18,850 nucleotides of DNA from contig JAKACU010000037.1 in the NCBI GenBank assembly GCA_021821185.1, positions 1 to 18,850 on the forward strand. Direction: 5' to 3'. Shown here in pieces: positions 1-7,689 of the stretch. Numbering within the stretch: the stretch's first letter is position 1; each line of letters begins with the position of its first letter. The notes under the pieces were generated by a model, which had not been told where the DNA came from, did not search any database, and saw only the letters and a program-made list of their open reading frames with translations. The stretch is from Bacillota bacterium (lineage in GTDB: Bacteria > Bacillota > Bacilli > Alicyclobacillales > SLC66). A program made the translations under genes and the position numbers.

Positions 1-385
1 CAAAAGAACCATCGGGTAATTCGTAGGAAAGTTGCGTACGAAGCCAATCAAAAACAGGCATAAAGTTATAGCAAATGACTTTTACACCCGCTTCACCTAA
101 ACGACGCACATTTTCACAATAGTTCTCAGTCAAACGCGGTGCGTCGCTCCCACCCAGTTTGATATTCTCATGCACAGGAACGCTCTCCACGACTTCAAAA
201 GTCAAACCCGCAGCATGAATGCGCTGTTCAAGATCAGCAATTTTTTCTCGTGGCCACACTTCGCCTACCGGTACATCATAAATGGCCGACACAACACCTT
301 GCATACCTGGAATCTGCCTTATATGTGACAGCGTCACGGGATCCGTTTCGCCATACCACCGAAAAGTCATCTGCATAGTCGTCAT
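1..385 (-). CDS. uxuA: Mannonate dehydratase, N-terminal part (cut by window edge)
   Basis: The first 128 codons of a D-mannonate dehydratase, which removes water from D-mannonate to give 2-keto-3-deoxy-D-gluconate in cytoplasmic hexuronate breakdown. The fragment reads [17 protein letters not shown] at the N-terminus and later carries [14 protein letters not shown] and [12 protein letters not shown]. These are the conserved N-terminal blocks of the UxuA TIM-barrel family and look closer to the Bacillus form than to E. coli. The ATG at 385 was chosen because AAGGTGG lies just upstream; further ATGs at 376 and 370 are possible, and relatives often begin near the latter. It follows uxaC with 8 bases between stop and start, and the uxaC stop TAA runs directly into this gene's Shine-Dalgarno sequence, so the two are cotranscribed and probably translationally coupled. 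The rest of the gene lies to the left of the window. Confidence 0.95.
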   Translation of the reverse strand, partial: MTTMQMTFRWYGETDPVTLSHIRQIPGMQGVVSAIYDVPVGEVWPREKIADLEQRIHAAGLTFEVVESVPVHENIKLGGSDAPRLTENYCENVRRLGEAGVKVICYNFMPVFDWLRTQLSYELPDGSF

Positions 386-393
386 AAGCCACC

Positions 394-1797
394 TTAATTT
401 GTAAAATAATTTCTCGCGTTTTGAATAAAAATACCTTCCAATAAGGGACCTAATGTCTCATCGTCATCCGGTACTTCTCCATCCTCAATCCATTGACCGA
501 TCAGGGAACAAACAATCCGGCGAAAATAATCATGACGGGAAAACGACAGAAAACTTCGAGAATCCGTCGTCATACCGATAAATAAGCCCAATGCTCCTGT
601 ATTGCTGATCAATCGTAATTGTTCTACAATGCCATCTCGATGGTCTAACATCCACCATGGAGGTCCCACTTGGATCTTCCCTTTAATTCCTCCCTGAAAA
701 TTGCCCGCCATAGACGCTATCATGTAATACGCCGCAGGGTTCATCGTGTAAAGAATAACTTTCGGTACAGCATCTATGATCTCTAGATCATCAAAAAATT
801 GTTGTAAAGCTCGTATCGAGACCGCTTCGCCGATGGAATCCACACCGCAATCAGCACCAAGTTGATCAAAGAGTCGCGAATTCGCGTTGCGAAGTGCTGA
901 AAGATGCAGTTGCATTACCCAACCCCGTGTTGCGTACTCAGAAGCCAAGAAAAACAACAAATAATATCGATATCTTTCAACATCTTCCTGTTGCAACGAC
1001 TGACCAGTTAACCCTTTGGAAAATATGTGTTTTGCTTGCGCATAAGTGCCCTTGACTGTAGGAAACGTACTAACCGAATGATCAGCACTACTACATCCCA
1101 TCGTTGCAAAATAGTCCATTCGTTGACGTAACGTATCAAGCAAATCATCCAGTGTTTGAATGCTTGGACCCGACACTTCCGCCAGTTGTTGAAGATAAGC
1201 TATAAAGCTTACGGACGTAATCGCCAAAACAGCATCCGGTCGAAAAGTTGGCACAACGCGCGTCTGTATATCAGTTGCATGGTGTAGTTGCCGATGAAAA
1301 TACAAATCATCAATCGGATCGTTCGTCGTTGCGATAGTTTCCACATTGGATTTTGCAAGCAAATCCCGCGCACGAAATCCACCTTTTTGAATTTGTTGTA
1401 GCGTTTCATCATAAATTTCATAGGCCGTTTTTGCACTAAGTGGTTTATCAATCGCAAAGTACTGTCGCAATTCCAAGTGAGCCCAATGATAAACGGGATT
1501 TCCTACAAAATAGGGAAGCACTTCTGCAAAGGCTAGAAATTTCTCCTTATAGGTCGTATCCTGTCCCGTAATGAGTTCTTCTGGAAGACCGGCTACACGC
1601 ATCAACCTCCATTTATAGTGATCACCAGCCATCCACAGTTCGCCTAGATCAGTAAATGATTTATTCTCTGCTATATCCTGCGCTCTTAAATGGCCATGAT
1701 AGTCATAAATGGGCAACGTAGAAGCAAACTTTTCGTATAATTCCTTAGCCTTATTCGTTTTCAATAAATACTCTGGACCGCTAAACGCTTTCATCAA
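394..1797 (-). CDS. uxaC: Glucuronate isomerase (uronate isomerase)
   Basis: Converts D-glucuronate to D-fructuronate (and galacturonate to tagaturonate), the first cytoplasmic step of hexuronate catabolism. About 467 residues, the normal family length. Diagnostic blocks are PIYDYHGHL with the HxH metal-site pair near residue 35, followed by [15 protein letters not shown], and near the C-terminus [20 protein letters not shown] and a final NARNYF. Most relatives have YDYHCHL, so Gly replaces Cys between the two histidines. A strong GAGGAGGT lies at 1809-1816. It is 11 bases from a TTG (1797) and 14 from the ATG that follows at 1794; I use the TTG because the spacing is better, and the difference is one residue. 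First gene of the operon with uxuA, divergent from the AraC-type regulator, which probably controls it. Confidence 0.96.
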   Translation of the reverse strand: MMKAFSGPEYLLKTNKAKELYEKFASTLPIYDYHGHLRAQDIAENKSFTDLGELWMAGDHYKWRLMRVAGLPEELITGQDTTYKEKFLAFAEVLPYFVGNPVYHWAHLELRQYFAIDKPLSAKTAYEIYDETLQQIQKGGFRARDLLAKSNVETIATTNDPIDDLYFHRQLHHATDIQTRVVPTFRPDAVLAITSVSFIAYLQQLAEVSGPSIQTLDDLLDTLRQRMDYFATMGCSSADHSVSTFPTVKGTYAQAKHIFSKGLTGQSLQQEDVERYRYYLLFFLASEYATRGWVMQLHLSALRNANSRLFDQLGADCGVDSIGEAVSIRALQQFFDDLEIIDAVPKVILYTMNPAAYYMIASMAGNFQGGIKGKIQVGPPWWMLDHRDGIVEQLRLISNTGALGLFIGMTTDSRSFLSFSRHDYFRRIVCSLIGQWIEDGEVPDDDETLGPLLEGIFIQNARNYFTN

Positions 1798-1879
1798 AAT
1801 GAGTATTTACCTCCTCTATCACCCCTACTATGTCTATTAGTATACGTACCATTTCTGCGATTAAAATGCATATTTGTGC

Positions 1880-1885
1880 TATAAT
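1880..1885 (+). promoter_or_regulatory. Extended -10 promoter of the AraC-type regulator gene
   Basis: TGCTATAAT at 1877-1885 is a perfect extended -10 element (TGn plus TATAAT). No good -35 box is seen at 17 bases upstream, which is common for extended -10 promoters. Transcription would start near 1892 and give a leader of about 68 bases before the ATG at 1960. The direct repeat at 1893-1915 would lie at the start of the transcript, a position suited to repression. Confidence 0.65.
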
Positions 1886-1892
1886 ACTTGCG

Positions 1893-1915
1893 AAAATTGC
1901 ACATAAAATTGTACA
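1893..1915. promoter_or_regulatory. Direct-repeat candidate operator between uxaC and the regulator gene
   Basis: AAAATTGCACA (1893-1903) and AAAATTGTACA (1905-1915) are 11-base direct repeats differing at one position, with a 12-base period. A weaker related string AAAATGCATA occurs at 1863-1872. AraC-family proteins usually bind direct repeats through two helix-turn-helix motifs per subunit, and the adjacent gene encodes such a protein. The repeat lies just downstream of the regulator's own promoter and upstream of uxaC, so it could serve both autoregulation and uxaC activation. That role is inference. Confidence 0.5.
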
Positions 1916-1947
1916 GTGAGAGTATATGATTGTAATTTTCATTTTTT

Positions 1948-1953
1948 GAGGTG
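1948..1953 (+). promoter_or_regulatory. Ribosome binding site deciding the regulator start
   Basis: GAGGTG lies six bases before the ATG at 1960. A GTG at 1951 is in frame but is itself part of this Shine-Dalgarno sequence and has none of its own, so the ATG is the likely start. Confidence 0.7.
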
Positions 1954-1959
1954 ATTATC

Positions 1960-2838
1960 ATGAAGATTTCTATACAAGACTTTCAATCCAGGCAACATAT
2001 GATTCGGACGGAGTATGAAGTTTTTCATTATTTAGATCGGAAGTTACATGATGTTCAATTGCATCATCATGATTTTTATGAGGTGTATTTATTTCTTTCA
2101 GGAAGAGTAACCTACTTTGTAGAGGGTAAATCCTACGTACTTAAGCCACATGACATCCTTTTCATAGCACCTAATGAATTGCACCAGGCCGTTATTTCTG
2201 CGGATTCACAAGCATACGAACGCATGGTTCTATGGATTGATCGGCAATTTTTAAAAACTCTCGGAGACACCACAACAAATTTAGAACAATGTTTCAATAC
2301 CACATTATTGACACATACCAATCTCTTACGGCTTAGTCCGGATCATTTTCAACTCATAAAATCCGAACTGCTCCAACTTCTGGCCGCAAGCAAAGAAGAA
2401 TCCTTTGGCAGTAAACTTTTATGCCAATCGTATGTGCAACGACTCATGATATTGCTGAACCGCTATGCCCTACTTGGGAAAAATGAAGGTCTCAACGATG
2501 CCATTTTAGTGAATGATTTTTTAGAACCCATTATTGCTTTCATTACAGAAAATCTATCTCAAGAGCTAACATTGAATGGAATCGCAAACCATTTTTACAT
2601 GAGTAAGTTTTACTTAATGCGCGAATTTAAGCGACAGACAGGAACGACGATCCATCAGTACATTCTGCAAAAGCGACTGGTATTATCTAAGCAACTCATT
2701 TTAGAGAACATGCCAATTAGCGATGTATCACTTCAATGTGGATTCAACACTTACTCTCATTTTTTCCGGGCATTTAAGGCCCAGTACGATATGACGCCAA
2801 AACAATTTTATAATTTCATGCACGCCGAAATTCGTTGA
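1960..2838 (+). CDS. AraC-family transcriptional regulator, probably of hexuronate use
   Basis: A 292-residue regulator with the usual two-part layout. The N-terminal cupin-like sensing domain carries LHHHDFYEVYLFLSG near residues 34-48 and PHDILFIAPNELHQ near 66-79. The C-terminal AraC/XylS DNA-binding domain covers about residues 187-287, with a first helix-turn-helix LTLNGIANHFYMSKFYL and a second ISDVSLQCGFNTYSHFFRAF, ending in the conserved MTPKQFY. The start at ATG 1960 is set by GAGGTG at 1948-1953. It is divergent from uxaC-uxuA and shares their intergenic region, so it most likely senses a hexuronate or a breakdown product and controls those genes. In the well-studied E. coli and Bacillus systems this job belongs to GntR- or LacI-type proteins (UxuR, ExuR, KdgR). 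The ligand and the direction of control are inferred. Confidence 0.9.
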   Translation: MKISIQDFQSRQHMIRTEYEVFHYLDRKLHDVQLHHHDFYEVYLFLSGRVTYFVEGKSYVLKPHDILFIAPNELHQAVISADSQAYERMVLWIDRQFLKTLGDTTTNLEQCFNTTLLTHTNLLRLSPDHFQLIKSELLQLLAASKEESFGSKLLCQSYVQRLMILLNRYALLGKNEGLNDAILVNDFLEPIIAFITENLSQELTLNGIANHFYMSKFYLMREFKRQTGTTIHQYILQKRLVLSKQLILENMPISDVSLQCGFNTYSHFFRAFKAQYDMTPKQFYNFMHAEIR

Positions 2839-2881
2839 AAGACGAAACTACATGACGGTTGCAACAAATGATTTAAATTGA

Positions 2882-3016
2882 TTGACAACGTATATTATGA
2901 TCATGACAGGAGCCATTATTGGCATCGGTTATGGTTCTGTTACACCTATTTTTCAAACTCAGACAATTAATTCGGAGAGCCACATTGCGTTGTATTTTGT
3001 TGGTGTCCTCGCATAG
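2882..3016 (+). pseudogene. Remnant of a major facilitator superfamily transporter
   Basis: An in-frame stretch bounded by stops (TGA at 2879, TAG at 3014) reads about 44 residues. It includes GAIIGIGYGSVTPIFQTQTI, which strongly resembles the segment around transmembrane helix 10 of drug/sugar MFS exporters (consensus like GxGFGSxQPxxQ). The usual next block (RRGxA) is missing; instead it reads NSESHIALYFVGVLA and stops. No start, upstream helices or downstream helices are present, so this is a leftover of a transporter gene that once followed the regulator, possibly a hexuronate permease. A strong terminator begins three bases after the stop, as if the end of the original transcription unit had survived. 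An alternative is a tiny chance ORF starting at ATG 2897, but the family resemblance argues against that. Confidence 0.55.
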
Positions 3017-3018
3017 AC

Positions 3019-3061
3019 AAGCAACTGGTAGGTATTCTGCGTTACCAACCAGTTGCTTTTT
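3019..3061 (+). terminator. Rho-independent terminator
   Basis: The arms AAGCAACTGGT (3019-3029) and ACCAGTTGCTT (3048-3058) pair perfectly over 11 bases. After one A-A mismatch the stem continues with GGTA/TACC, and the hairpin is followed by a run of T to 3061. It ends the plus-strand unit (regulator and MFS remnant). Transcripts of the minus-strand operon also meet this hairpin soon after the small ORF, but on that strand the T run is poor (TTGTCT), so termination there would be weaker. Confidence 0.85.
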
Positions 3062-3074
3062 CAACGACACGCTC

Positions 3075-3242
3075 TTACAGCTTTTTAGGCACTATGACTG
3101 GCAATTTTTTATAGGTAAATACCCCTACTTCTGCTAACGAAACTTGAACACGATACTTTTGCTGAATTCGCTGATGGTGCCACCATAAACATAAATAGCC
3201 AAAACGTACGATCTTGTTTCGCATAGAAATTATACGCTTCAT
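3075..3242 (-). CDS. Possible small basic protein of 55 residues
   Basis: An open frame of 55 residues begins at ATG 3242, about 20 bases after the stop of the reductase-like gene, and ends 17 bases before the hairpin at 3019-3058. It is rich in Lys, Arg and aromatic residues (RFGYLCLWWHHQRIQQKY in the middle) and ends in VPKKL. The ribosome site is weak (GGAAG, close to the ATG). An in-frame TTG at 3260, just past the reductase stop, is an alternative start. I do not recognise a family. The position at the end of the operon, with a terminator-like hairpin directly after, favours a real gene; the weak start signal and unknown sequence argue against it. It could equally be a worn 3' tail of a lost gene. 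Confidence 0.4.
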   Translation of the reverse strand: MKRIISMRNKIVRFGYLCLWWHHQRIQQKYRVQVSLAEVGVFTYKKLPVIVPKKL

Positions 3243-3261
3243 AGTCTTCCGTTTAGCCAAT

Positions 3262-4203
3262 TTACCGCTTTCCAAACCTGTGCGCAGCCAACACCGCATA
3301 AATAACTTCATGCACGGGCACATGAATACCAAGTTCCATGGCCATTTCAATCAGTGCCCCTTGCAGACTATCAAGCTCAAGGGGCAACCCTTTTTCCAAA
3401 TCGCGATGCATAGAAGATGTCAAGGCAGGATCCAACTTAGCAGCACTTTCCATCATTTGATCATGTAAATTTTCAGGCAGTGCGACCCCTTTTGCATGCG
3501 CAACAGAAAGTAATTCACGAATCATATCAGAATAAAGAAGCATTCCCTTGGGCTCTTGTAAAACGGAACCAATAGGTAATCGACAAGCTGCCGTTACACC
3601 ACTGAGGGCACATAAAAACACATACTTTTTCCACATTTGCACAAGTATTTGATGGCGATATAAGGCTTTAATGCCAGCCTTAGTGAAAATTCCTTGCATC
3701 TGATGCATCAGGTTCTTCACACTGTCATCTATCGTCACGTCATTAACAGGACCATAGACGATCTCACAGGAACCACCGGTTTGCAAGATGTCCCCTTCCT
3801 TGGACAACGTTGTTTCGATATAGCAAGAGCCACCGAGCGTATCTTTTTCTCCAAATTCGGAGAGCAAATGATCCATATGCCTAACGCCATTTAACAAAGG
3901 GACGATCACAGTCCCTGCACCGTGTAATACAGTAAGATCATCCATGGCATCCGCTAGATGATAATTTTTAATGGCGACAATCACGATATCAAGTTTATCG
4001 ATGTTGCGAACGTCAGTGACAAGAGTAGGCTGAATCGTAAAATTTCCTACTACACTGTGAACGACAAGGCCGCGTTGACGGAGTTGTTGTGCGCGTTTTT
4101 CCCGCACGATAAAAGTTACATTTTCTCCTGCTCGGGCCAACATTGCACCATAGTAACCACCCACGGCGCCAGCACCATATATTCCAATTCGCATCGTCGT
4201 CAT
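3262..4203 (-). CDS. panE: Ketopantoate reductase family protein (2-dehydropantoate 2-reductase-like)
   Basis: 313 residues. An N-terminal NADPH-binding Rossmann fold begins with GAGAVG (10-15). Lys79 (AIKNYH) and Asn105 (LLNGV) match the substrate-side residues of the family. The C-terminal helical domain has the probable catalytic Lys193 (MWKKYVF), the TSSMHRDLEKG loop (262-272) with its serines, and Glu276 in LELD. If it is true PanE, it reduces ketopantoate to pantoate with NADPH for pantothenate and coenzyme A synthesis. The block after Lys193 reads YVFLCALSGVTAA instead of the VNxxINPLTAL of E. coli PanE, so the Asn four residues on is Leu197. That divergent form is common in paralogs of uncertain substrate. 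It follows metH by 15 bases, with AAAAGGAAG just before ATG 4203; a second ATG at 4194 is possible. No other pantothenate gene is nearby. Confidence 0.85.
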   Translation of the reverse strand: MTTMRIGIYGAGAVGGYYGAMLARAGENVTFIVREKRAQQLRQRGLVVHSVVGNFTIQPTLVTDVRNIDKLDIVIVAIKNYHLADAMDDLTVLHGAGTVIVPLLNGVRHMDHLLSEFGEKDTLGGSCYIETTLSKEGDILQTGGSCEIVYGPVNDVTIDDSVKNLMHQMQGIFTKAGIKALYRHQILVQMWKKYVFLCALSGVTAACRLPIGSVLQEPKGMLLYSDMIRELLSVAHAKGVALPENLHDQMMESAAKLDPALTSSMHRDLEKGLPLELDSLQGALIEMAMELGIHVPVHEVIYAVLAAHRFGKR

Positions 4204-4218
4204 CTTCCTTTTCTGTCC

Positions 4219-7200
4219 CTACTCTACAGTGAAATACCGTGCCTCAGGATGAGAAAAAACCATTGCTGACACGGATGCTTCAGGTTCCATCATAGAACCT
4301 TCCGTCAAATGTACCCCAATGTCTTCTGGCTTCATCAAGCGAAAGAGTTGTTCCTGATCTTCAATGCGCGGACAAGCAGGATACCCAAACGATACACGAA
4401 TTCCCTGATAACGAGCAATGAAACGTTCTCGCATAGTCATCTCCGCTGGATCAGGAAATCCCCACGAATCACGTAAAATGTGATGCAATCTTTCCGCAAA
4501 GGATTCGGCAAGTTCCAATGCCACAGCCTGTAAAGCATAGGATTTAAAATAATCCCCATTGTCTTTTAGCCGTTGCGCTTGTTCTCGAACACCAGAGCCA
4601 GTAGTCACCACAAAAAACGCGACATAATCCATCACGCCACTATCGACCGAACGCAAAAAGTCCGCAAGACACAAATGACTATCACTTCGTTGCCTAGGGA
4701 AGTCAAACCTTTCAAGCACCGTGCGTTGATCCAATGGATCATAGATCATGACTTGATTGCCATCAGATTGGGCAGGAAAAAAACGATACACCGCATTGGC
4801 TGTCAGCAATTTCGTCTTTGCAGCGTCATCAAGAAGAGCATCGATATCCGCCTTCAGATTGACGGCCTTCTCATCACCTTGCGCTAAGAGTTTTTCCACA
4901 TTTCCCTGTAATCCAAGATGTTTGCCTAAAAGCATCTGCCAATTTATATAGGGGCGCAAAAAACTAAGTGGGTAATCTCGAAGAACGTGGCGCTCCATAT
5001 CTACTGGAGGGTAGATCGGTGCGTGTGCATCAATTGCTGAACGTGTTTGTGACGAATCCTTCGCTAGCACTGCATCGCGTACGTTCGTTGATGACATCAC
5101 GTTTGACTGTACCGCATTTCGCAACTGTGAAATGAGTTTTTCCCTTTGCATCGGGTCACTCACTTGATTAGCCATATCAAGACCGCTCATGGCATCTTTT
5201 GCATATAGCACAAGTCCACCATACTCCGGTGAAATTCGCGTGTCCGTAAATTTCTTGGTTAACGCTGCTCCCCCTACAAAAAGTGGCACGTCAATCCCGG
5301 CCTGCGCCAAATCTTGCGCTGTGATGACCATTTGCTGCGCTGATTTGACGAGCAACCCAGATAGCCCGATAAAATCAGGCTTTTCATGCTCATAAGCAGC
5401 AATCAATTGATCCGGCGCCACCTTAATACCAAGATTAATCACTTGATAGCCATTATTGGCTAAAATAATTTCTACAAGATTTTTGCCGATATCATGAACA
5501 TCGCCCTTCACCGTTGCCAACATGATCTTTCCTTTAATGGCACTTTCATTTTTCTCCATGAATGGCTCGAGGTGAGCTACTGCCGCTTTCATAACTTCCG
5601 CACTTTGCAATACTTCCGCGACAATTAACTCATTGGCATTAAATAATTTACCGACTTGATCCATACCTGCCATGAGTGGACCGTTAATAATATCAAGCGG
5701 AGCCTGATTCAGTAAAGCTTCATTAAGGTCAGCAATCAAGCCATCCTTTGACCCTTCTACAACATAGCGAGACAACCTTTGTGCAAGCGGGAGTTCTTCA
5801 GCCGGGATACGCTCAACGATCTTTTTTTCACGATAAAAAGCGGTAAATTGAGCGACGGTGTCATCACTGGTATGAAACAACAATGCTTCTGCAAGATCAC
5901 GTTCTCCTTGAGGAATTGAAGCATAACGCTCTAATTTTTCCGAGTTAACGATGGCAAAATCAAGTCCAGCTTTGGTGCAATGATACAAAAATACGGCATT
6001 TAGCACTTCACGACCTGCCGGCGGCAAACCAAACGATACATTACTCAAGCCAAGAATAGTCTGACACATAGGCAATGCTTCTTTTAATAAACGTATGCCT
6101 TCGATCGTTTCTAGGGCCGAACCGAGGTAATTCTCATCACCTGTCCCGACAGGAAACACCAAAGGATCAAAAATTATATCTTGCGGGTCAATCTGATACT
6201 CCGTAGTCAACATCGTGAAGGATCGTTTCGCGACCTCGAGCTTTCGTTCCTTTGTGACAGCCATCCCAACTTCATCGATTGTACCGACGACGAGTGCTGC
6301 TCCATAACGATTCACTAATGGCACAACCTCATCAAAACGCTTGCGACCATCTTCCAAATTGACCGAGTTGATAATTGCTTTTCCTTGACTAAATTGCAAA
6401 GCTGTTTCAAGTACGCGCGCATCTGTCGAATCGATCATCAGTGGGGCTTTCACTTTTTTGGCTGCGAATTCCAGAAAATGTTGCATATCCTCGAGTTCAT
6501 CACGATCCGGATCAGCCAAACAGACATCGATAACCGCAGCACCGTTTTTCACCTGTGTTCTGGCTACTTCTGATGCTTCTTCATACAAACCATCAGCGAT
6601 CAAACGGCGAAACTTACGTGATCCGATGACATTCGTGCGTTCACCTACAAGCAGTGGACGATTATCAGAATCAACATAGACTGGATCAATTCCTGCCACA
6701 GCAGGTAAATGGCCCTGTGCTGCTTGGCGAGGCGCGATATCCTTCATGACGTCTGCTAAGGCAGCGATATGATCAGGTGTAGTACCGCAGCAACCCCCTG
6801 CGACATTGATCCAGCCTTGTTTGGCGAATTCAACCATTTTGGCTGCGAGACTTGCGGGTGATTCATGGTAGTGACCATCCTCATCCGGTAAGCCAGCGTT
6901 AGGATAGCAACTCACACCGCTTACGCTTAGTGATGACAGCGTACGCAAATGATCACGCATAAATTCAGGACCTGTTGCACAATTCAATCCAACAGATAGT
7001 GGATGAAGATGCTCTACGGAAAGATAAAACGCCTCAATATTTTGCCCGGCTAACGTTGTTCCCATGGGTTCGATGGTCCCTGAAATCATAATGGGAACAG
7101 ATCGTTGCAATGTTGCAAACGCTTTTTGGATGCCAATGCTACCCGCTTTGACGTTGAGTGTGTCTTGCGCTGTTTCCAACAATAAGACGTCCACACCGCC

Positions 7201-7668
7201 CTCGATAAGCGCTAGCGCCTGCTCGTAATAACTCTCTGCTAAGGCGGCAAACGTCACGCCACCCGTTACCGATAGGGTCTTTGTCGTAGGCCCCATGGCA
7301 CCAGCTACATAACGCGGAAAGTCGTCTGTACTCATCGCATCAGCTTCATTGCACGCAAGAGCCGCGGCCGCCAGGTTGATTTCACGCGTCCGGTGTGCTA
7401 AGTCATACTCGGCAAGAACGATACTTGTGGCGCCAAACGTATTCGTTTCAATCAAATCAGAGCCTGCACGCAAGTAGGCACGATGAATGTCTGCAATAAC
7501 ATCTGGCTTTGTTATACAAAGAAACTCATTGCAACCATCATATTGCTCGCCACCAAAATCAGTTGCCGTCAAATTGCATTGTTGAATCATCGTTCCCATG
7601 GCGCCATCAAGCACCAAAATTTTCTCTTCCATACGTGCAGCGATCGTTTGTTTCTCTCTTTTTGTCAT
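4219..7668 (-). CDS. metH: Cobalamin-dependent methionine synthase
   Basis: Transfers the methyl group of 5-methyltetrahydrofolate to homocysteine through protein-bound cobalamin, making methionine in the cytoplasm. All four modules are present in 1149 residues (E. coli MetH has 1227). The homocysteine domain has zinc ligands Cys230 (GLNCATG) and Cys293-Cys294 (GGCCGTT). The pterin domain starts near residue 340 with LLVGERTNVIGS. The cobalamin domain carries the axial ligand His725 in GDVHDIGKN. The C-terminal AdoMet reactivation domain has RVSFGYPACP from residue 1091. GAGGG lies seven bases before the ATG. It starts 21 bases after the addA stop and is followed after 15 bases by the reductase-like gene. 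There is no intergenic space for a SAM or cobalamin riboswitch in front of it, so its expression seems tied to the upstream operon promoter unless a promoter lies inside addA. Confidence 0.97.
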   Translation of the reverse strand: MTKREKQTIAARMEEKILVLDGAMGTMIQQCNLTATDFGGEQYDGCNEFLCITKPDVIADIHRAYLRAGSDLIETNTFGATSIVLAEYDLAHRTREINLAAAALACNEADAMSTDDFPRYVAGAMGPTTKTLSVTGGVTFAALAESYYEQALALIEGGVDVLLLETAQDTLNVKAGSIGIQKAFATLQRSVPIMISGTIEPMGTTLAGQNIEAFYLSVEHLHPLSVGLNCATGPEFMRDHLRTLSSLSVSGVSCYPNAGLPDEDGHYHESPASLAAKMVEFAKQGWINVAGGCCGTTPDHIAALADVMKDIAPRQAAQGHLPAVAGIDPVYVDSDNRPLLVGERTNVIGSRKFRRLIADGLYEEASEVARTQVKNGAAVIDVCLADPDRDELEDMQHFLEFAAKKVKAPLMIDSTDARVLETALQFSQGKAIINSVNLEDGRKRFDEVVPLVNRYGAALVVGTIDEVGMAVTKERKLEVAKRSFTMLTTEYQIDPQDIIFDPLVFPVGTGDENYLGSALETIEGIRLLKEALPMCQTILGLSNVSFGLPPAGREVLNAVFLYHCTKAGLDFAIVNSEKLERYASIPQGERDLAEALLFHTSDDTVAQFTAFYREKKIVERIPAEELPLAQRLSRYVVEGSKDGLIADLNEALLNQAPLDIINGPLMAGMDQVGKLFNANELIVAEVLQSAEVMKAAVAHLEPFMEKNESAIKGKIMLATVKGDVHDIGKNLVEIILANNGYQVINLGIKVAPDQLIAAYEHEKPDFIGLSGLLVKSAQQMVITAQDLAQAGIDVPLFVGGAALTKKFTDTRISPEYGGLVLYAKDAMSGLDMANQVSDPMQREKLISQLRNAVQSNVMSSTNVRDAVLAKDSSQTRSAIDAHAPIYPPVDMERHVLRDYPLSFLRPYINWQMLLGKHLGLQGNVEKLLAQGDEKAVNLKADIDALLDDAAKTKLLTANAVYRFFPAQSDGNQVMIYDPLDQRTVLERFDFPRQRSDSHLCLADFLRSVDSGVMDYVAFFVVTTGSGVREQAQRLKDNGDYFKSYALQAVALELAESFAERLHHILRDSWGFPDPAEMTMRERFIARYQGIRVSFGYPACPRIEDQEQLFRLMKPEDIGVHLTEGSMMEPEASVSAMVFSHPEARYFTVE

Positions 7669-7689
7669 CTCTCCACCCTCACCTTCTTG

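Noticed and set aside
2882..2887. TTGACA, a perfect -35 hexamer before the MFS remnant
   Set aside because: No -10 element lies at a workable distance; the TATATT and TATGAT strings are too close. It is also in frame with the remnant, so it is probably chance.
4381..4400. Arg following GYPACP in the MetH reactivation domain instead of the Asp of E. coli
   Set aside because: The GYPACP core and the upstream Arg are intact, and Gram-positive MetH proteins vary at this position, so it is not evidence of a defect.
7669..7689. Possible SAM or cobalamin riboswitch in front of metH
   Set aside because: The gap to addA is 21 bases, far too short for any riboswitch.
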